Origin: Prevotella melaninogenica
GTDB lineage: Bacteria > Bacteroidota > Bacteroidia > Bacteroidales > Bacteroidaceae
Reading direction: 5' to 3'
NCBI RefSeq assembly: GCF_018128065.1
Contig: NZ_CP072359.1
Coordinates: 620,001-684,000, forward strand
Length of the DNA stretch: 64,000 nucleotides
Part shown: one piece after another, positions 28,890-37,751 of the stretch
Layout of the letters: each line of letters starts with the position of its first letter
Position numbering within the stretch: the stretch's first letter is position 1
The notes under the pieces: generated by a model
What the model was told of the DNA's origin: nothing
The model's input: only the letters and a program-made list of their open reading frames with translations
Databases searched by the model: none
Position numbers and translations under genes: made by a program

Positions 28890-31800
28890 TTAAAGATTTC
28901 CACCAACACCCTTAAACTTATCTATGAAAGCCGATATCCTTTGGAAGACACTTTGTTTCTTCGTAAGATATTGCGGATTGAGTGGACTCATCTTAGGAAG
29001 GATAGCATTCAAGTCGGTACCATTATCACTGGCATATTCATGCTTTAACGACGTTTGGATATAACGTTTTGCCGCTTCCTCATTCAGTTTCTCTTCGCTT
29101 ATCAAGTCTGCCGCCTCTTCCTTTTGTTTCTGTTGTGCATACACAAAGAAGGCTGAGATAATACCAGACTTATCTTGAATAGGTTCTAAGTTGGTTTCAT
29201 GAATAAAGTCAACGATAAGTCCCTCTTTGGCTCTATTGCCTATGCTCGACCTGATTATTCTGCGCACCTCTTCTATGAGAGAGTCCTTATCTTTCGTTTT
29301 CTTATTATGTTCAAACACAAGTTCAAGAATATAATCAAGGTCGATTTCCTGCGATTTGAGCAAGTCTATCTCAAATACAACATCATCCCAGTCTATCTTT
29401 GACTCTTCAGAAGCTTTCCCTTCTTTCTCTCTTCTGAACCAGTCACGGATATCATTGTAGGTTGAACGATAGTCTTGTGCGGCACGGTCTTGCAAGACAT
29501 CCGTCTCTAACATTTCTTTTACTTCCTCATCCGTCAAGAAATGTGAGTCTCTGAAAGCTTCAAGTGCATCAGAATTAGTTCTGTCTATCTTCTGCAACTC
29601 TTTGAGATTTGTAAATTCATCATAGTTTTGCAAGATATTCTCTACCTTCAAGTAATCACCAAAGATTTTTACAAATGCTTTCTTATCTGCCTCTGTAACA
29701 ATCTCATCTGGCTGTGGGAACTTCTCTTTAAGCTCCTTTACGATGTCTATATAGCCTCTACGCGCTTCACCCGTTGCAATATCAGTGAAGCCTTTGAGGT
29801 ATTCCTCATAACTCTTTTCGAGCACTACATTCTTTGTATTCTTATCACCAAACAGCGTGATAGCATCAATTGTTGGCTTCTCTAAATCGCGGAATGTTAC
29901 AATATTACCGAATGTCTTCGTAGCATCATAGATACGATTAGTGCGTGAGAAAGCCTGCATCAACCCATGATAACGCAGGTTCTTATCCACAAACAAGGTG
30001 TTAAGCGTAGGAGCATCAAAACCTGTAAGGAACATTCCCACCACAATAATAAGGTCAACATCCTGACACTTCACACGTTTCGCCAAGTCACGATAATAGT
30101 TTTGGAAATCTTTACTATCTACACCAAAACTTGTTCTAAACATCGCATTATAATCTTTGATGGCTTTTGTCAGAAACTCTTTGGCACTACTATCCATTGC
30201 CGATGGCTCAAAGTTCTCTTCTTGAATTTCTCCAATAGCATTCTGTTCCTCGTTAGCAGCATAAGAGAAGATTGTGGCAATCTTCAGCTTTTTCTCACTC
30301 TCTTTCTGCAACTTATTCAACTCCTCATAATAGAGTTTAGCTGCCTCCACGCTATTCACAGCAAACATGGCATTAAAGCCTTTCCCACCTCCTTGGTTTC
30401 TATGCGTCTTTAACCTGAAGTTCTTCAAAATATATTGTGACACCTCCTTGATTCTGTCAGGATGAAGCAAGAGCCGTTTGTTCTCTGCTGCTGTCAACTT
30501 TATTTCATCCGTTTCCTTTTCCAAAGCCTTGAATTGCGGACGAACATCATTATAGTCTACCTTAAACTTCAATACTTTCTCATCTCGGATAGCATCCGTA
30601 ATGACATACGAATGCAGTTCTCGTCCAAACACATGGGCCGTGGTCTCTGCTCCTAAAGCGTTCTCTGGGAAGATAGGCGTACCTGTAAAACCAAACTGAT
30701 AATATCGCTTGAACTTCTTCCGAAGATTCTTTTGTGCTTCACCAAACTGCGAGCGGTGACATTCATCAAAGATAAAGACTACCTGTTGCTCATAGACAGG
30801 CAAGGTTGCCTCTGCCTTCATCAGGTTGTTTAGCTTCTGAATCGTCGTTACGATAATCTTATTATCATCCTTTTCAAGGTTTCGCTTTAACCCCGCAGTG
30901 CTTTCCGAACCATTTACACTATCAGGAGAGAAACGTTGATATTCCTTCATCGTTTGGTAATCTAAGTCCTTACGGTCGACTACAAAGAACACCTTATCAA
31001 TAAAGTTTAATTGCGTTGCCAATCGAGCAGCCTTAAAACTGGTCAATGTCTTACCAGACCCTGTCGTATGCCAGATATATCCTCCACCCTCGGGCTTACT
31101 CCATTTTTTAGCCTGATAAGAACTCTTGATCTTCCATATCAGTCGTTCCGTTGCAGCAATCTGATAGGGGCGCATGATAAGTAACGTGTCACTACTATCA
31201 AACACAGCATACGTAAACAACACATGTAGCAGTGTATTCTTTTGGAAAAAGGTTGCCGTGAAGTCTTTTAAGTCCTTTATCAGCGTATTATCAGACTTAG
31301 CCCAATTCATTGTAAAGTCGAAACTATTTTTGTTTCGTTTCGTAGTATTGGCAAAATAGCGTGTATCTGTTCCGTTAGAAATAACGAAGATTTGCAAGTA
31401 CTTATAGAGCGAACTCTCACTATTAAAACTTTCTTTACTGTATCGATGTACTTGGTTGAATGCTTCACGGATAGCCACGCCACGCTTTTTCAGTTCCACG
31501 TGTACCATTGGCAAGCCATTGACCAAGATGGTCACATCATAGCGATTAGCGTGCGTGCCCATCTGTTCAAACTGATTAATTACCTGCACTTTATTGCGAG
31601 CAACATTCTGCTTGTCTACCAAATAGATATTTTGGATATGACCATCGTCAAACACAAAGTCATAGATATAATCATCCTGTATCTTTCGTGTTCTGTCAGT
31701 AATGCTGTCGCTGGACTTATCTAAATACTCATCAAGGAAGCGTTTCCATTCTGCATCAGTAAAGGCAACGTTATTAAGTGTTTGTAGTTGCTTCCTAACG

Positions 31801-31997
31801 TTTGCCAACAATGCTTCGGGAGTAACAAGGTTAGGGAGATATTCATATCCCTGTCCCTGCAAATCCTTAATCAACTCGTATTCGAGAGCAGCCTCACTTT
31901 GATAGCCAGCAGGCGGCTCGTTAATCAGAAAGTCCTTTGTGTAACTGTCAAGAACTATGAAGTTCTGCAGTTCAGCGATAGTGTTGTATTGGGTCAT
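28890..31997 (-). CDS. hsdR: type I restriction endonuclease subunit R
   Basis: A 1035-residue motor and nuclease subunit. The N-terminal PD-(D/E)xK nuclease core shows [13 protein letters not shown] and [10 protein letters not shown] (about residues 152-173). The SF2 helicase part has Walker A TTGSGKT (about 311-317), the DEAD-like box DECHRSQ (about 412-418) and later motifs FTGTPIF and QAFSRTNR. It is the last gene of the hsdM, Bro-N fragment, hsdS, four-helix, hsdR run. The frame is intact. It cleaves DNA lacking the host methylation when assembled with HsdM and HsdS. Confidence 0.96.
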   Translation of the reverse strand: MTQYNTIAELQNFIVLDSYTKDFLINEPPAGYQSEAALEYELIKDLQGQGYEYLPNLVTPEALLANVRKQLQTLNNVAFTDAEWKRFLDEYLDKSSDSITDRTRKIQDDYIYDFVFDDGHIQNIYLVDKQNVARNKVQVINQFEQMGTHANRYDVTILVNGLPMVHVELKKRGVAIREAFNQVHRYSKESFNSESSLYKYLQIFVISNGTDTRYFANTTKRNKNSFDFTMNWAKSDNTLIKDLKDFTATFFQKNTLLHVLFTYAVFDSSDTLLIMRPYQIAATERLIWKIKSSYQAKKWSKPEGGGYIWHTTGSGKTLTSFKAARLATQLNFIDKVFFVVDRKDLDYQTMKEYQRFSPDSVNGSESTAGLKRNLEKDDNKIIVTTIQKLNNLMKAEATLPVYEQQVVFIFDECHRSQFGEAQKNLRKKFKRYYQFGFTGTPIFPENALGAETTAHVFGRELHSYVITDAIRDEKVLKFKVDYNDVRPQFKALEKETDEIKLTAAENKRLLLHPDRIKEVSQYILKNFRLKTHRNQGGGKGFNAMFAVNSVEAAKLYYEELNKLQKESEKKLKIATIFSYAANEEQNAIGEIQEENFEPSAMDSSAKEFLTKAIKDYNAMFRTSFGVDSKDFQNYYRDLAKRVKCQDVDLIIVVGMFLTGFDAPTLNTLFVDKNLRYHGLMQAFSRTNRIYDATKTFGNIVTFRDLEKPTIDAITLFGDKNTKNVVLEKSYEEYLKGFTDIATGEARRGYIDIVKELKEKFPQPDEIVTEADKKAFVKIFGDYLKVENILQNYDEFTNLKELQKIDRTNSDALEAFRDSHFLTDEEVKEMLETDVLQDRAAQDYRSTYNDIRDWFRREKEGKASEESKIDWDDVVFEIDLLKSQEIDLDYILELVFEHNKKTKDKDSLIEEVRRIIRSSIGNRAKEGLIVDFIHETNLEPIQDKSGIISAFFVYAQQKQKEEAADLISEEKLNEEAAKRYIQTSLKHEYASDNGTDLNAILPKMSPLNPQYLTKKQSVFQRISAFIDKFKGVGGNL

Positions 31998-32032
31998 TGT
32001 TTTGATTGGTTTTTATTTTAGAGGGAGGATAG

Positions 32033-32113
32033 GATAGCTAGGAAACCTAGGGAGCCTAGGATTACTAGGACAGCTAGGGCAGCTAGGATACATAGGACCA
32101 TTAGAACAGCTAA
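32033..32113. repeat. degenerate about 10-bp CTAGG tandem repeat
   Basis: About eight units of the pattern AGCTAGGAnn or nnCTAGGnnn between the four-helix gene and hsdR (AGCTAGG recurs near 32036, 32069 and 32078). The region is low in complexity and carries no start or stop signals of its own. Confidence 0.7.
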
Positions 32114-32121
32114 GAAGCCCC

Positions 32122-32787
32122 CTACCCTTCCTTGCGTTTATCTCCCAGCAGCCTTTTCAGCCTTGCCATCTCCGCTTTCAGTGCAGCGTTCTCAGCCTTG
32201 AGGGCTTCCGCCATACGGTCTTGCTCCTTTCGATAGCCAGTGCGGGCAGCATACATACGCTCCTTAATTCCTCCTTCTGTTACGAAGCGTTTTTGCAGGA
32301 AGTCAAGGTAACGGCACATCATCCTATCCGTGATATGGCACAGTGAGAGCGCAGTATTGCAAAACTCCTCAGCCGTCCATCTGTTTACAAAGGGGGCATA
32401 GTCAGCATAGCTGTTATGCACTCGGCAGAACGTCAAGAGGGCGTTGTAACGCGGATGACTGCTCTCCCAAAGCCTCAGCCCACGGGTATGGAGATAGTCC
32501 TCATAGTCTTGTCGAAGCTCCTGCAAGCTACTACGTGCTACGTTGAGCAACTTCAGTTCCATTTCCGTAGAGGTCATACCGTCTTCCTTTCCCTCCACAA
32601 TGTTTTGTTTTCCCGAGCGTGCCGCCTGAATCATTTGGTCAACAGTGCGGTCGCCATAGGTTGGCAGGAAGCGTTTGCAAAAGACGAACGTCATTTGGTA
32701 GAGCGCATCGGCTTTTTGAAAGAAGTGCAACGTCTTCCAGTCTGTGCCGCTACGCAGCACCTGCGGTTTGTGATTCTCCATAGGCAT
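32122..32787 (-). CDS. four-helix-bundle (S23-like) protein with coiled-coil tail
   Basis: A 221-residue protein. Residues about 15-125 match the four helix bundle family related to 23S rRNA intervening-sequence (S23) proteins, with LHFFQKADALYQMTFVFCKR and a QAARSGKQNIVEGKED segment typical of the family's suffix-domain members. The last 40 residues form a charged coiled coil (repeated LKAE and LKR heptads). It lies inside the type I restriction operon between hsdS and hsdR. The function is not established; related genes do occur beside restriction and tandem-repeat loci. It is intact. Confidence 0.75.
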   Translation of the reverse strand: MPMENHKPQVLRSGTDWKTLHFFQKADALYQMTFVFCKRFLPTYGDRTVDQMIQAARSGKQNIVEGKEDGMTSTEMELKLLNVARSSLQELRQDYEDYLHTRGLRLWESSHPRYNALLTFCRVHNSYADYAPFVNRWTAEEFCNTALSLCHITDRMMCRYLDFLQKRFVTEGGIKERMYAARTGYRKEQDRMAEALKAENAALKAEMARLKRLLGDKRKEG

Positions 32788-32818
32788 TATATTTCTTTTC
32801 TTTGTTTAGTCCACGCTC

Positions 32819-34045
32819 TTAATGTCTGAACGAGAGTAGTTGCTCCCGATAATATTCATATTGCTTTCTCCGAAGCTCTATTTCCTTTGGCAGTCCTTCT
32901 GAGATTGAGTTCGTTAGCGTGTCGAACTTATCGAGGATAGAAACTATACGTTCTTGCTCGGAGAGGGGAGGGACAGGGATTTCTATTTTTGACAATCCCT
33001 TAGCGTTAACAGCAGAAATCTTGCCTGAAGAAACATGCCGTCTTAGCTGGTCATGAAAATTATTTGTTCTTGTAAAATATGCCACATACTTTGGATTCAG
33101 ACTACTCCTAAAGATAAAACAAGCATCATGTATCACCACCGGAGTTTGAGACAGCCATGCTGTACCTACTCCCAAATCTTCGATAGTCTCACCAGCCCCC
33201 ACTATAATAACATCATTCGTCAAAGCCTGCCTTAAATTCTTTTTATTAACTAATGTTTGCGAGATAAAAGACTTACTTTTATTAGCCCATATTCCATAGT
33301 AAGTATACATCTCACCATAATGAATACATGGACATCCTTGAGTAGTAATATCTGTTTTTACAAATCGCTTGCCACGAATGAACTCGCCAACTTCTCCTAA
33401 CGCCATAACAGAAACATTATTTAGCCTTTGACCTTTGCTATTTAACAAATCAAAGGACAGCAACTGGTTACGATAATACTCATACTGCCGCTTGCGGCAG
33501 TCCAGCTCCGCTTCCAGCTCCGCTTCCAGCTCCGCTTCCAGCGTAGTAAACTTATCAAGAATACGAACTATTTCCTCTTGAACGGAAAGAGGAGGGAGAG
33601 GGATAAGGATTTTTGCTACCTGATTGCTCATCAACTTAGGATTTCCCATTCCTGCATAAACATACTTTTGAGCTTCAACACTTAGCCAATAAAAAAGAAA
33701 TTTATAATTTAATTCATTTGTATCGTCTATAGTTATTAAACCACAAACGTTTGTTATTGAAAACTTTCCCTTGCGATAAAAAACGGTACCAGCATTTGCC
33801 CCATCAGTAGTCCAAGTGAGTGCTTCCTGATTAAAATCATAGGTTGAGATTCTTCCTATTTCCCCATTTAAAGCAGTCTGCGAACTATATACAGGATAAT
33901 TACCCTTGTTATCTTGAAGAAAAGTTTTAGATAAGACACGTCCTCTCTTCAATTCCGCTACTTCCCCCAACGGTTTCCACACCACTTCATGTCCTTGCAG
34001 CAGTCGTTCTAAAAACGGAAATATATGTTGTTCTTTATTCTTCAT
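32819..34045 (-). CDS. hsdS: type I restriction specificity subunit S
   Basis: A 408-residue specificity subunit with two target-recognition domains (about 15-165 and 215-365), each followed by a conserved helix (PLPPLSVQEEIVRILDKF and PVPPLSEQERIVSILDKF) and RRKQYEYYR(N/E)QLLSF. The central helix holds a repeated EAEL tract encoded by 12-bp tandem repeats at 33501-33542. The start at 34045 (MKNKEQ) is preferred, since the longer frame (34096) runs through the Bro-N fragment end. It sets the bipartite DNA site for the HsdM/HsdR complex. Confidence 0.94.
   Translation of the reverse strand: MKNKEQHIFPFLERLLQGHEVVWKPLGEVAELKRGRVLSKTFLQDNKGNYPVYSSQTALNGEIGRISTYDFNQEALTWTTDGANAGTVFYRKGKFSITNVCGLITIDDTNELNYKFLFYWLSVEAQKYVYAGMGNPKLMSNQVAKILIPLPPLSVQEEIVRILDKFTTLEAELEAELEAELDCRKRQYEYYRNQLLSFDLLNSKGQRLNNVSVMALGEVGEFIRGKRFVKTDITTQGCPCIHYGEMYTYYGIWANKSKSFISQTLVNKKNLRQALTNDVIIVGAGETIEDLGVGTAWLSQTPVVIHDACFIFRSSLNPKYVAYFTRTNNFHDQLRRHVSSGKISAVNAKGLSKIEIPVPPLSEQERIVSILDKFDTLTNSISEGLPKEIELRRKQYEYYREQLLSFRH
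33501..33542 (-). repeat. 12-bp tandem repeat in the HsdS spacer, about 3.5 copies
   Basis: Perfect units TCCAGCTCCGCT (plus strand) at 33501, 33513 and 33525 plus half a unit, encoding (EAEL)3 in the helix joining the two target-recognition domains. The unit length is a multiple of 3, so copy changes keep the frame. Confidence 0.93.
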
Positions 34046-34061
34046 TTTGTTGTTGTTGTTT

Positions 34062-34328
34062 TTAAGGGCGGAGAAGCTGCTCTGTGTCAGCCACATCGGT
34101 CTTGTAATATTTACCGTCGGCAGACTGCATTTTCAGTTGACTACAATTTGTAGCCAACTCACTTCCTTCTTTCTTTAGCCTTGTCTTTAAGACACTCCAG
34201 TACTTACGGGGGTTAGGACTATCCGTAAGAATAGCCACAACATCTACAATAGAGAAATACCACTTCTCCTGCTCTGCATCCCAATGCGAGCGTACCTGTC
34301 GGTTTTCAAATAGCTGAATGTTACTCAT
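34062..34328 (-). pseudogene. Bro-N domain fragment between hsdM and hsdS
   Basis: An 88-residue frame matching the N-terminal Bro-N domain of phage antirepressor-like proteins (WDAEQEKWYFSIVDVVAIL, then a YWSVLKTRLKKEGSE segment and DGKYYKTDVADTEQLLR). Family members usually continue with a further 100-200 residues after DTEQ(x)xR; here a stop follows within two codons, 17 bases before the hsdS ATG. Its start overlaps the hsdM stop (ATGA). Either it is a truncated remnant or a short stand-alone domain. Translation coupling with hsdM is possible. Confidence 0.7.
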
Positions 34329-35872
34329 CGCTCTAACTCCTTTATAATCTCATCAATATCCGCCCGCAAACTATCTATTCGCTTAACGGTTTTGGCGACA
34401 TCGGCATTGAGCTTATTGATGTCGATAACCTCTCGTTTGTCTTCCGCCTCAACGTATGAGCTCACAGAAAGGTTATAATCATTCTCGGCAATCTTTGCAT
34501 TGTCTACGGACGTAGCAACATACTGCACCTCCTCTTTGTTTCCAAAGATGTCCACAATACGTTCGATATGCTCAGGCAACAGAACATTGTTATTCGTTTC
34601 TTTCTTAAAGAAGTCTTCACCGCTGGCATCAATAAACTGTGTCGTAGCCTCAGACTTATGCTTTGACAAAACAAGGATATTCACAGCTATGCTCGTACCA
34701 TAAAACAGATTGGAAGGTAGCGAGATAACCGTCTCAACAAAGTTGTTATCTACCAAATACTTCCTTATCTTCTGTTCCGCTCCACCACGATAGAAGATAC
34801 CGGGGAAGCAAACAATGGCTGCACGACCACGAGCAGAGAGGTAGCTAAGGACGTGAAGCACAAAAGCAAAGTCGGCTTTCGACTTAGGAGCCAACACACC
34901 AGCAGGAGCAAAACGGTCGTCATTAATCAACGTTGGGTCGTCACTACCCACCCAGTTGACAGAATAAGGCGGGTTAGACACAATGGCATCAAAAGGCTTT
35001 TGGTCGCCATATTGAGGATTGATGAGCGTATCGCCTAAACTAATATCAAACTTGTCATAATTGATGTTGTGCAGAAACATATTCATACGTGCCAAGTTAT
35101 AGGTCGTATGATTGATTTCCTGCCCAAAGAATCCATCCTCAATAACGTGGTCGTCAAAATGCTTTTTCGCTTGTAAAAGCAATGAACCAGAACCACAAGC
35201 AGGGTCGTAGATTTTGTTGACAGAGCTTTGCCCCAACATCGCAAGGCGTGCTATGAGGTTAGACACATTCTGAGGCGTAAAGAATTCGCCTCCAGACTTA
35301 CCCGCATTGGCTGCATAATTAGAAATCAGGAACTCGTATGCATCGCCAAAAAGGTCAATCTCATTGTCCTCAAACTTACCGAAATCCAAGCTCTCTACGC
35401 CCTTGATGACGGCTGCCAAACGTCTATTTTTCTCCTCAACCGTATTTCCCAATCGGTTGCTCGTTGTGTCGAAGTCAGCAAAGAGTCCTTTGATGTCATG
35501 TTCTGATGCATAACCGTTAGCCGAACTTTCTATCGCATCAAAGATAGCCGCTAAATCAGTATTCAGATTAGGATTCGTATTTGCATTCTTAGCAAGGTTC
35601 ACAAAGAGTTGACTGGGATAAATAAAGTAGCCCTTCGTTCTGACAGCATCGTCCTTTATCTCTGGCGTAATAACATCGTCGGAAAGGTTAGCATAGTCAA
35701 CACTCTCGTCTCCCGCTTCAATAAAGTTAGTAAAATTCTCACTGATAAAACGATAGAAAAGCGTTCCCAAAACAAACTGCTTAAAATCCCAACCATCCAC
35801 TGCGCCACGCACCTCGTTGGCTATCTTCCATATCGTAGCTTGTAGTTCGTCTCTTTGCTTTATATTTGTCAT
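34325..35872 (-). CDS. hsdM: type I restriction-modification methyltransferase subunit M
   Basis: A 515-residue N6-adenine DNA methyltransferase. An N-terminal HsdM helical domain (about 1-150) precedes the Rossmann methyltransferase with SAM motif [11 protein letters not shown] (about 223-233) and catalytic NPPYSVNW (about 298-305), plus GGEFFTPQ. C-terminal helices mediate contact with HsdS. It is the first gene of the operon and overlaps the Bro-N fragment by four bases. The frame is intact. Confidence 0.97.
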   Translation of the reverse strand: MTNIKQRDELQATIWKIANEVRGAVDGWDFKQFVLGTLFYRFISENFTNFIEAGDESVDYANLSDDVITPEIKDDAVRTKGYFIYPSQLFVNLAKNANTNPNLNTDLAAIFDAIESSANGYASEHDIKGLFADFDTTSNRLGNTVEEKNRRLAAVIKGVESLDFGKFEDNEIDLFGDAYEFLISNYAANAGKSGGEFFTPQNVSNLIARLAMLGQSSVNKIYDPACGSGSLLLQAKKHFDDHVIEDGFFGQEINHTTYNLARMNMFLHNINYDKFDISLGDTLINPQYGDQKPFDAIVSNPPYSVNWVGSDDPTLINDDRFAPAGVLAPKSKADFAFVLHVLSYLSARGRAAIVCFPGIFYRGGAEQKIRKYLVDNNFVETVISLPSNLFYGTSIAVNILVLSKHKSEATTQFIDASGEDFFKKETNNNVLLPEHIERIVDIFGNKEEVQYVATSVDNAKIAENDYNLSVSSYVEAEDKREVIDINKLNADVAKTVKRIDSLRADIDEIIKELER

Positions 35873-35911
35873 TATTATAAATTAGGTTTTGTTCTTGACT
35901 GATTTAATCTG

Positions 35912-35919
35912 CAAATATA
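35912..35919 (-). promoter_or_regulatory. candidate -7 box for the hsd operon
   Basis: On the minus strand it reads TATATTTG (TAnnTTTG), about 40 bases before the hsdM ATG. No clear TTG at the -33 distance, so confidence is moderate. Confidence 0.5.
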
Positions 35920-36200
35920 CAATTTTATAGCGTGGAAAACGAAGAGAGAGGTGGTTTTAACATGGCGGTTGTAGTACTTTACGAGTAAAAGGTTGCTACC
36001 CATCCAAAAAATACAAAAGAAAGTGAAAAGATAGAGCAACATAATAGGTGCGATGCTTGTTCCATTACAACGTTTTTACATCCATCAACAAACAACTTGT
36101 TTCTTTAGACAGGTTCTATAAATTAAAATATTAATAGTCAACAGGTTACTTTCATAATTCAGGGAAAAGTCGTACCTTTGTGGTAGAAATCAAACAAAAG
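35920..36200. other. upstream part of the divergent hsdM / MBL intergenic region
   Basis: The whole spacer between hsdM and the MBL gene (35873-36359) is 487 bases. Besides the candidate hsdM promoter, it has a plus-strand -7 box (36173-36180), a 27-codon frame and a 23-bp tandem repeat. Nothing else was recognised in 35940-36170. Confidence 0.5.
36173..36180 (+). promoter_or_regulatory. candidate -7 box for the MBL-fold gene
   Basis: TACCTTTG matches TAnnTTTG. The -33 region has TTACTTT rather than TTG. The transcript would start near 36187 and include the 27-codon frame and the 23-bp repeat. Confidence 0.5.
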
Positions 36201-36284
36201 ATGGATAAAACGACAATATGGCACACAAAGATACCGAAAGAAACGATTGATACGGAACGACTTCCGCTCGAATTTATGTATTAA
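36201..36284 (+). CDS. 27-residue small open frame upstream of the MBL gene
   Basis: ATG at 36201 to TAA at 36282 gives MDKTTIWHTKIPKETIDTER plus seven more residues. It starts 20 bases after a -7 box, so it would be the first frame on the transcript. Its end runs into the 23-bp repeat. It could be a leader peptide or the remaining 5' end of a deleted gene. No family was recognised. Confidence 0.3.
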   Translation: MDKTTIWHTKIPKETIDTERLPLEFMY

Positions 36285-36333
36285 TAGATGACAGCTTTAT
36301 GTATTAATAGATGACAGCTTTATGTATTAATAA
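36273..36333 (+). repeat. 23-bp tandem repeat, about 2.6 copies
   Basis: Units beginning TTTATGTATTAATAGATGAC at 36273, 36296 and 36319 (last one partial). The first two copies are identical. They lie 26 bases before the MBL gene ATG. Confidence 0.85.
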
Positions 36334-36359
36334 TCTCAATAAAAACATATATCCAAGCT

Positions 36360-37217
36360 ATGAATCAGCTTTTAAGAACATTCCCTTTGAAGCAAGAAGA
36401 ACTCATAAACAACGAGCATTCCGTTAGGTACTCCCCTCCTTTGGAGGGGTTGGGGGAGGTCTTAACTTTCCTGGGCACTGGCACGTCTAACGGTGTCCCA
36501 GTACTTGGCTGCAACTGCGAGGTATGTAAGAGTAAAGACCCACGCGACAACCGACTGCGTACCGCTGCTTTATTGGAAACGGCAAAGACACGTATCGTCA
36601 TCGACTGCGGTCCTGACTTTCGCCAACAGATGTTGCCACAACCCTTCCGCAAGATTGACGGCTTACTGATTACACATATCCACTATGACCACGTAGGAGG
36701 CATTGACGATGTGCGCCCCTATTGTGCGTTGGGCGACATAGATGTCTATGCCAATGCTAACACCTGCAATGGTTTACGCCATAATTTCCCTTATTGTTTC
36801 ACAGAAAACCCCTACCCAGGAGTACCAAAACTAAACCTCCATAGTATTCAGTCCCATGCCCGCATCTGTATTGGAGACATTGAGGTGATGCCTATTTCTG
36901 TGATGCATGGAAAACTTCCCATCTTAGGCTATCGTTTTGGGAAGCTCGCCTACATTACGGATATGAAAACTATTGAGGATGAGGAACTTCCTTATCTCGA
37001 AGGCGTTGAGACACTGGTGGTAAATGCGTTGCGATGGGAACGTCCGCACCACTCTCACCAACTCATATCAGAAGCCATCGCTTTCAGTCGGAAGATTGGA
37101 GCTAAACGCACTTACTTAACCCATCTCACCCACAAAATTGGTTTACACGAAGCGGCACAAAGACAACTCCCTGAAGGTGTTTTCTTTGCTTACGACGGAT
37201 TGAAAATCAATATCTAA
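36360..37217 (+). CDS. MBL-fold metallohydrolase (PhnP-like)
   Basis: A 285-residue metallo-beta-lactamase-fold hydrolase of the PhnP/RNase Z-like group. The conserved part begins at LTFLGTGTSNGVPVLGCNC (about residue 35), followed by the metal site THIHYDHVGG (about 106-115), then CNGLRH and a later ALRWERPHHSHQ. Two Cys (CNCEVC) near residue 50 fit a PhnP-type structural zinc. Phosphodiesterase activity is likely; the substrate is unknown. The first 33 residues are unlike the family and are partly encoded by a palindrome element (36428-36462). No better start was found between them and the conserved core. Confidence 0.85.
   Translation: MNQLLRTFPLKQEELINNEHSVRYSPPLEGLGEVLTFLGTGTSNGVPVLGCNCEVCKSKDPRDNRLRTAALLETAKTRIVIDCGPDFRQQMLPQPFRKIDGLLITHIHYDHVGGIDDVRPYCALGDIDVYANANTCNGLRHNFPYCFTENPYPGVPKLNLHSIQSHARICIGDIEVMPISVMHGKLPILGYRFGKLAYITDMKTIEDEELPYLEGVETLVVNALRWERPHHSHQLISEAIAFSRKIGAKRTYLTHLTHKIGLHEAAQRQLPEGVFFAYDGLKINI
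36428..36462 (+). repeat. CTCCCC/GGGGTTGG palindrome element, copy 3, inside a reading frame
   Basis: Reads TACTCCCCTCC-TTT-GGAGGGGTTGGGGGAGG, an 8-base stem with a tiny loop plus the GGGGTTGGGGG tail seen in the intergenic copies at 20690-20746 and 15117-15156. Here it is translated as YSPPLEGLGE just before the conserved start of the MBL domain. Confidence 0.75.
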
Positions 37218-37254
37218 GCGGTAACGTAACGGTAGACTTCAAATTACTTACATG

Positions 37255-37505
37255 TAGAGAAGTAATTTGCAAGAAGTATGTAAAATATTTTCGTACTCCT
37301 TAAATTCAACACATGCTCTTTTGGCTTCGAAAAGATGCCCTTTTGAGATCTTACTAACGCCCTTTAAGACTCGTATTAACGCCCTTTTAAAATCGCCTTT
37401 GTAACATCTTGATTCTATGATAGTTACAAAGCCGATTTTCACGCATATTTTGGACCGTTTCTAAAAGACTTTTCTTCAAATTTTGTAATAATATTTCAAA
37501 CTCCT
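37255..37505 (-). repeat. composite intergenic repeat, copy 3 (reverse orientation)
   Basis: Read on the minus strand it starts with TTTGAAATATTATTACAAAA, has a spacer, then GGGCGTTAATACG, AAAGGGCGTTAGTAAG, AAAAGGGCATCTTTT, AAGCCAAAAGAGCATG and a TTTTACATAC end. The module order equals that of copies 2 and 5. Confidence 0.8.
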
Positions 37506-37662
37506 ACTAACTATTTTTAGACATTAGAAAGGGAAGGTTTTCAGTTCTTCTATACATAACAGGCGACTACGCATTGGACGGAAGAACAAAAAAACACAAA
37601 AAGAGTTTTCTTAAAGGACATAAAAACGGAGTTTATCATTAGCTTTTTTCAGATTTTATGAG

Positions 37663-37670
37663 TAACTTTG
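37663..37670 (+). promoter_or_regulatory. candidate -7 box for hflX
   Basis: TAACTTTG (TAnnTTTG), 82 bases before the hflX ATG. No obvious TTG at -33. Confidence 0.5.
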
Positions 37671-37751
37671 CCATGTGGCAGTGTGTACCTACTCGAACGG
37701 TAGAAAAGTACACTTTTCAACACAAAAACAAGCAATAATAGAAATTACTGA

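Larger units (their letters stand above)
37218..37751. other. intergenic region before hflX
   Basis: Filled mostly by a reverse copy of the composite repeat (37255-37505). A promoter box lies at 37663-37670. The minus-strand frame here is only the repeat read through. Confidence 0.6.

Noticed and set aside
37248..37442. Minus-strand frame of 64 codons
   Set aside because: It is a read-through of the composite repeat; the similar frame at 61041-61232 has the same origin and neither has a start signal.
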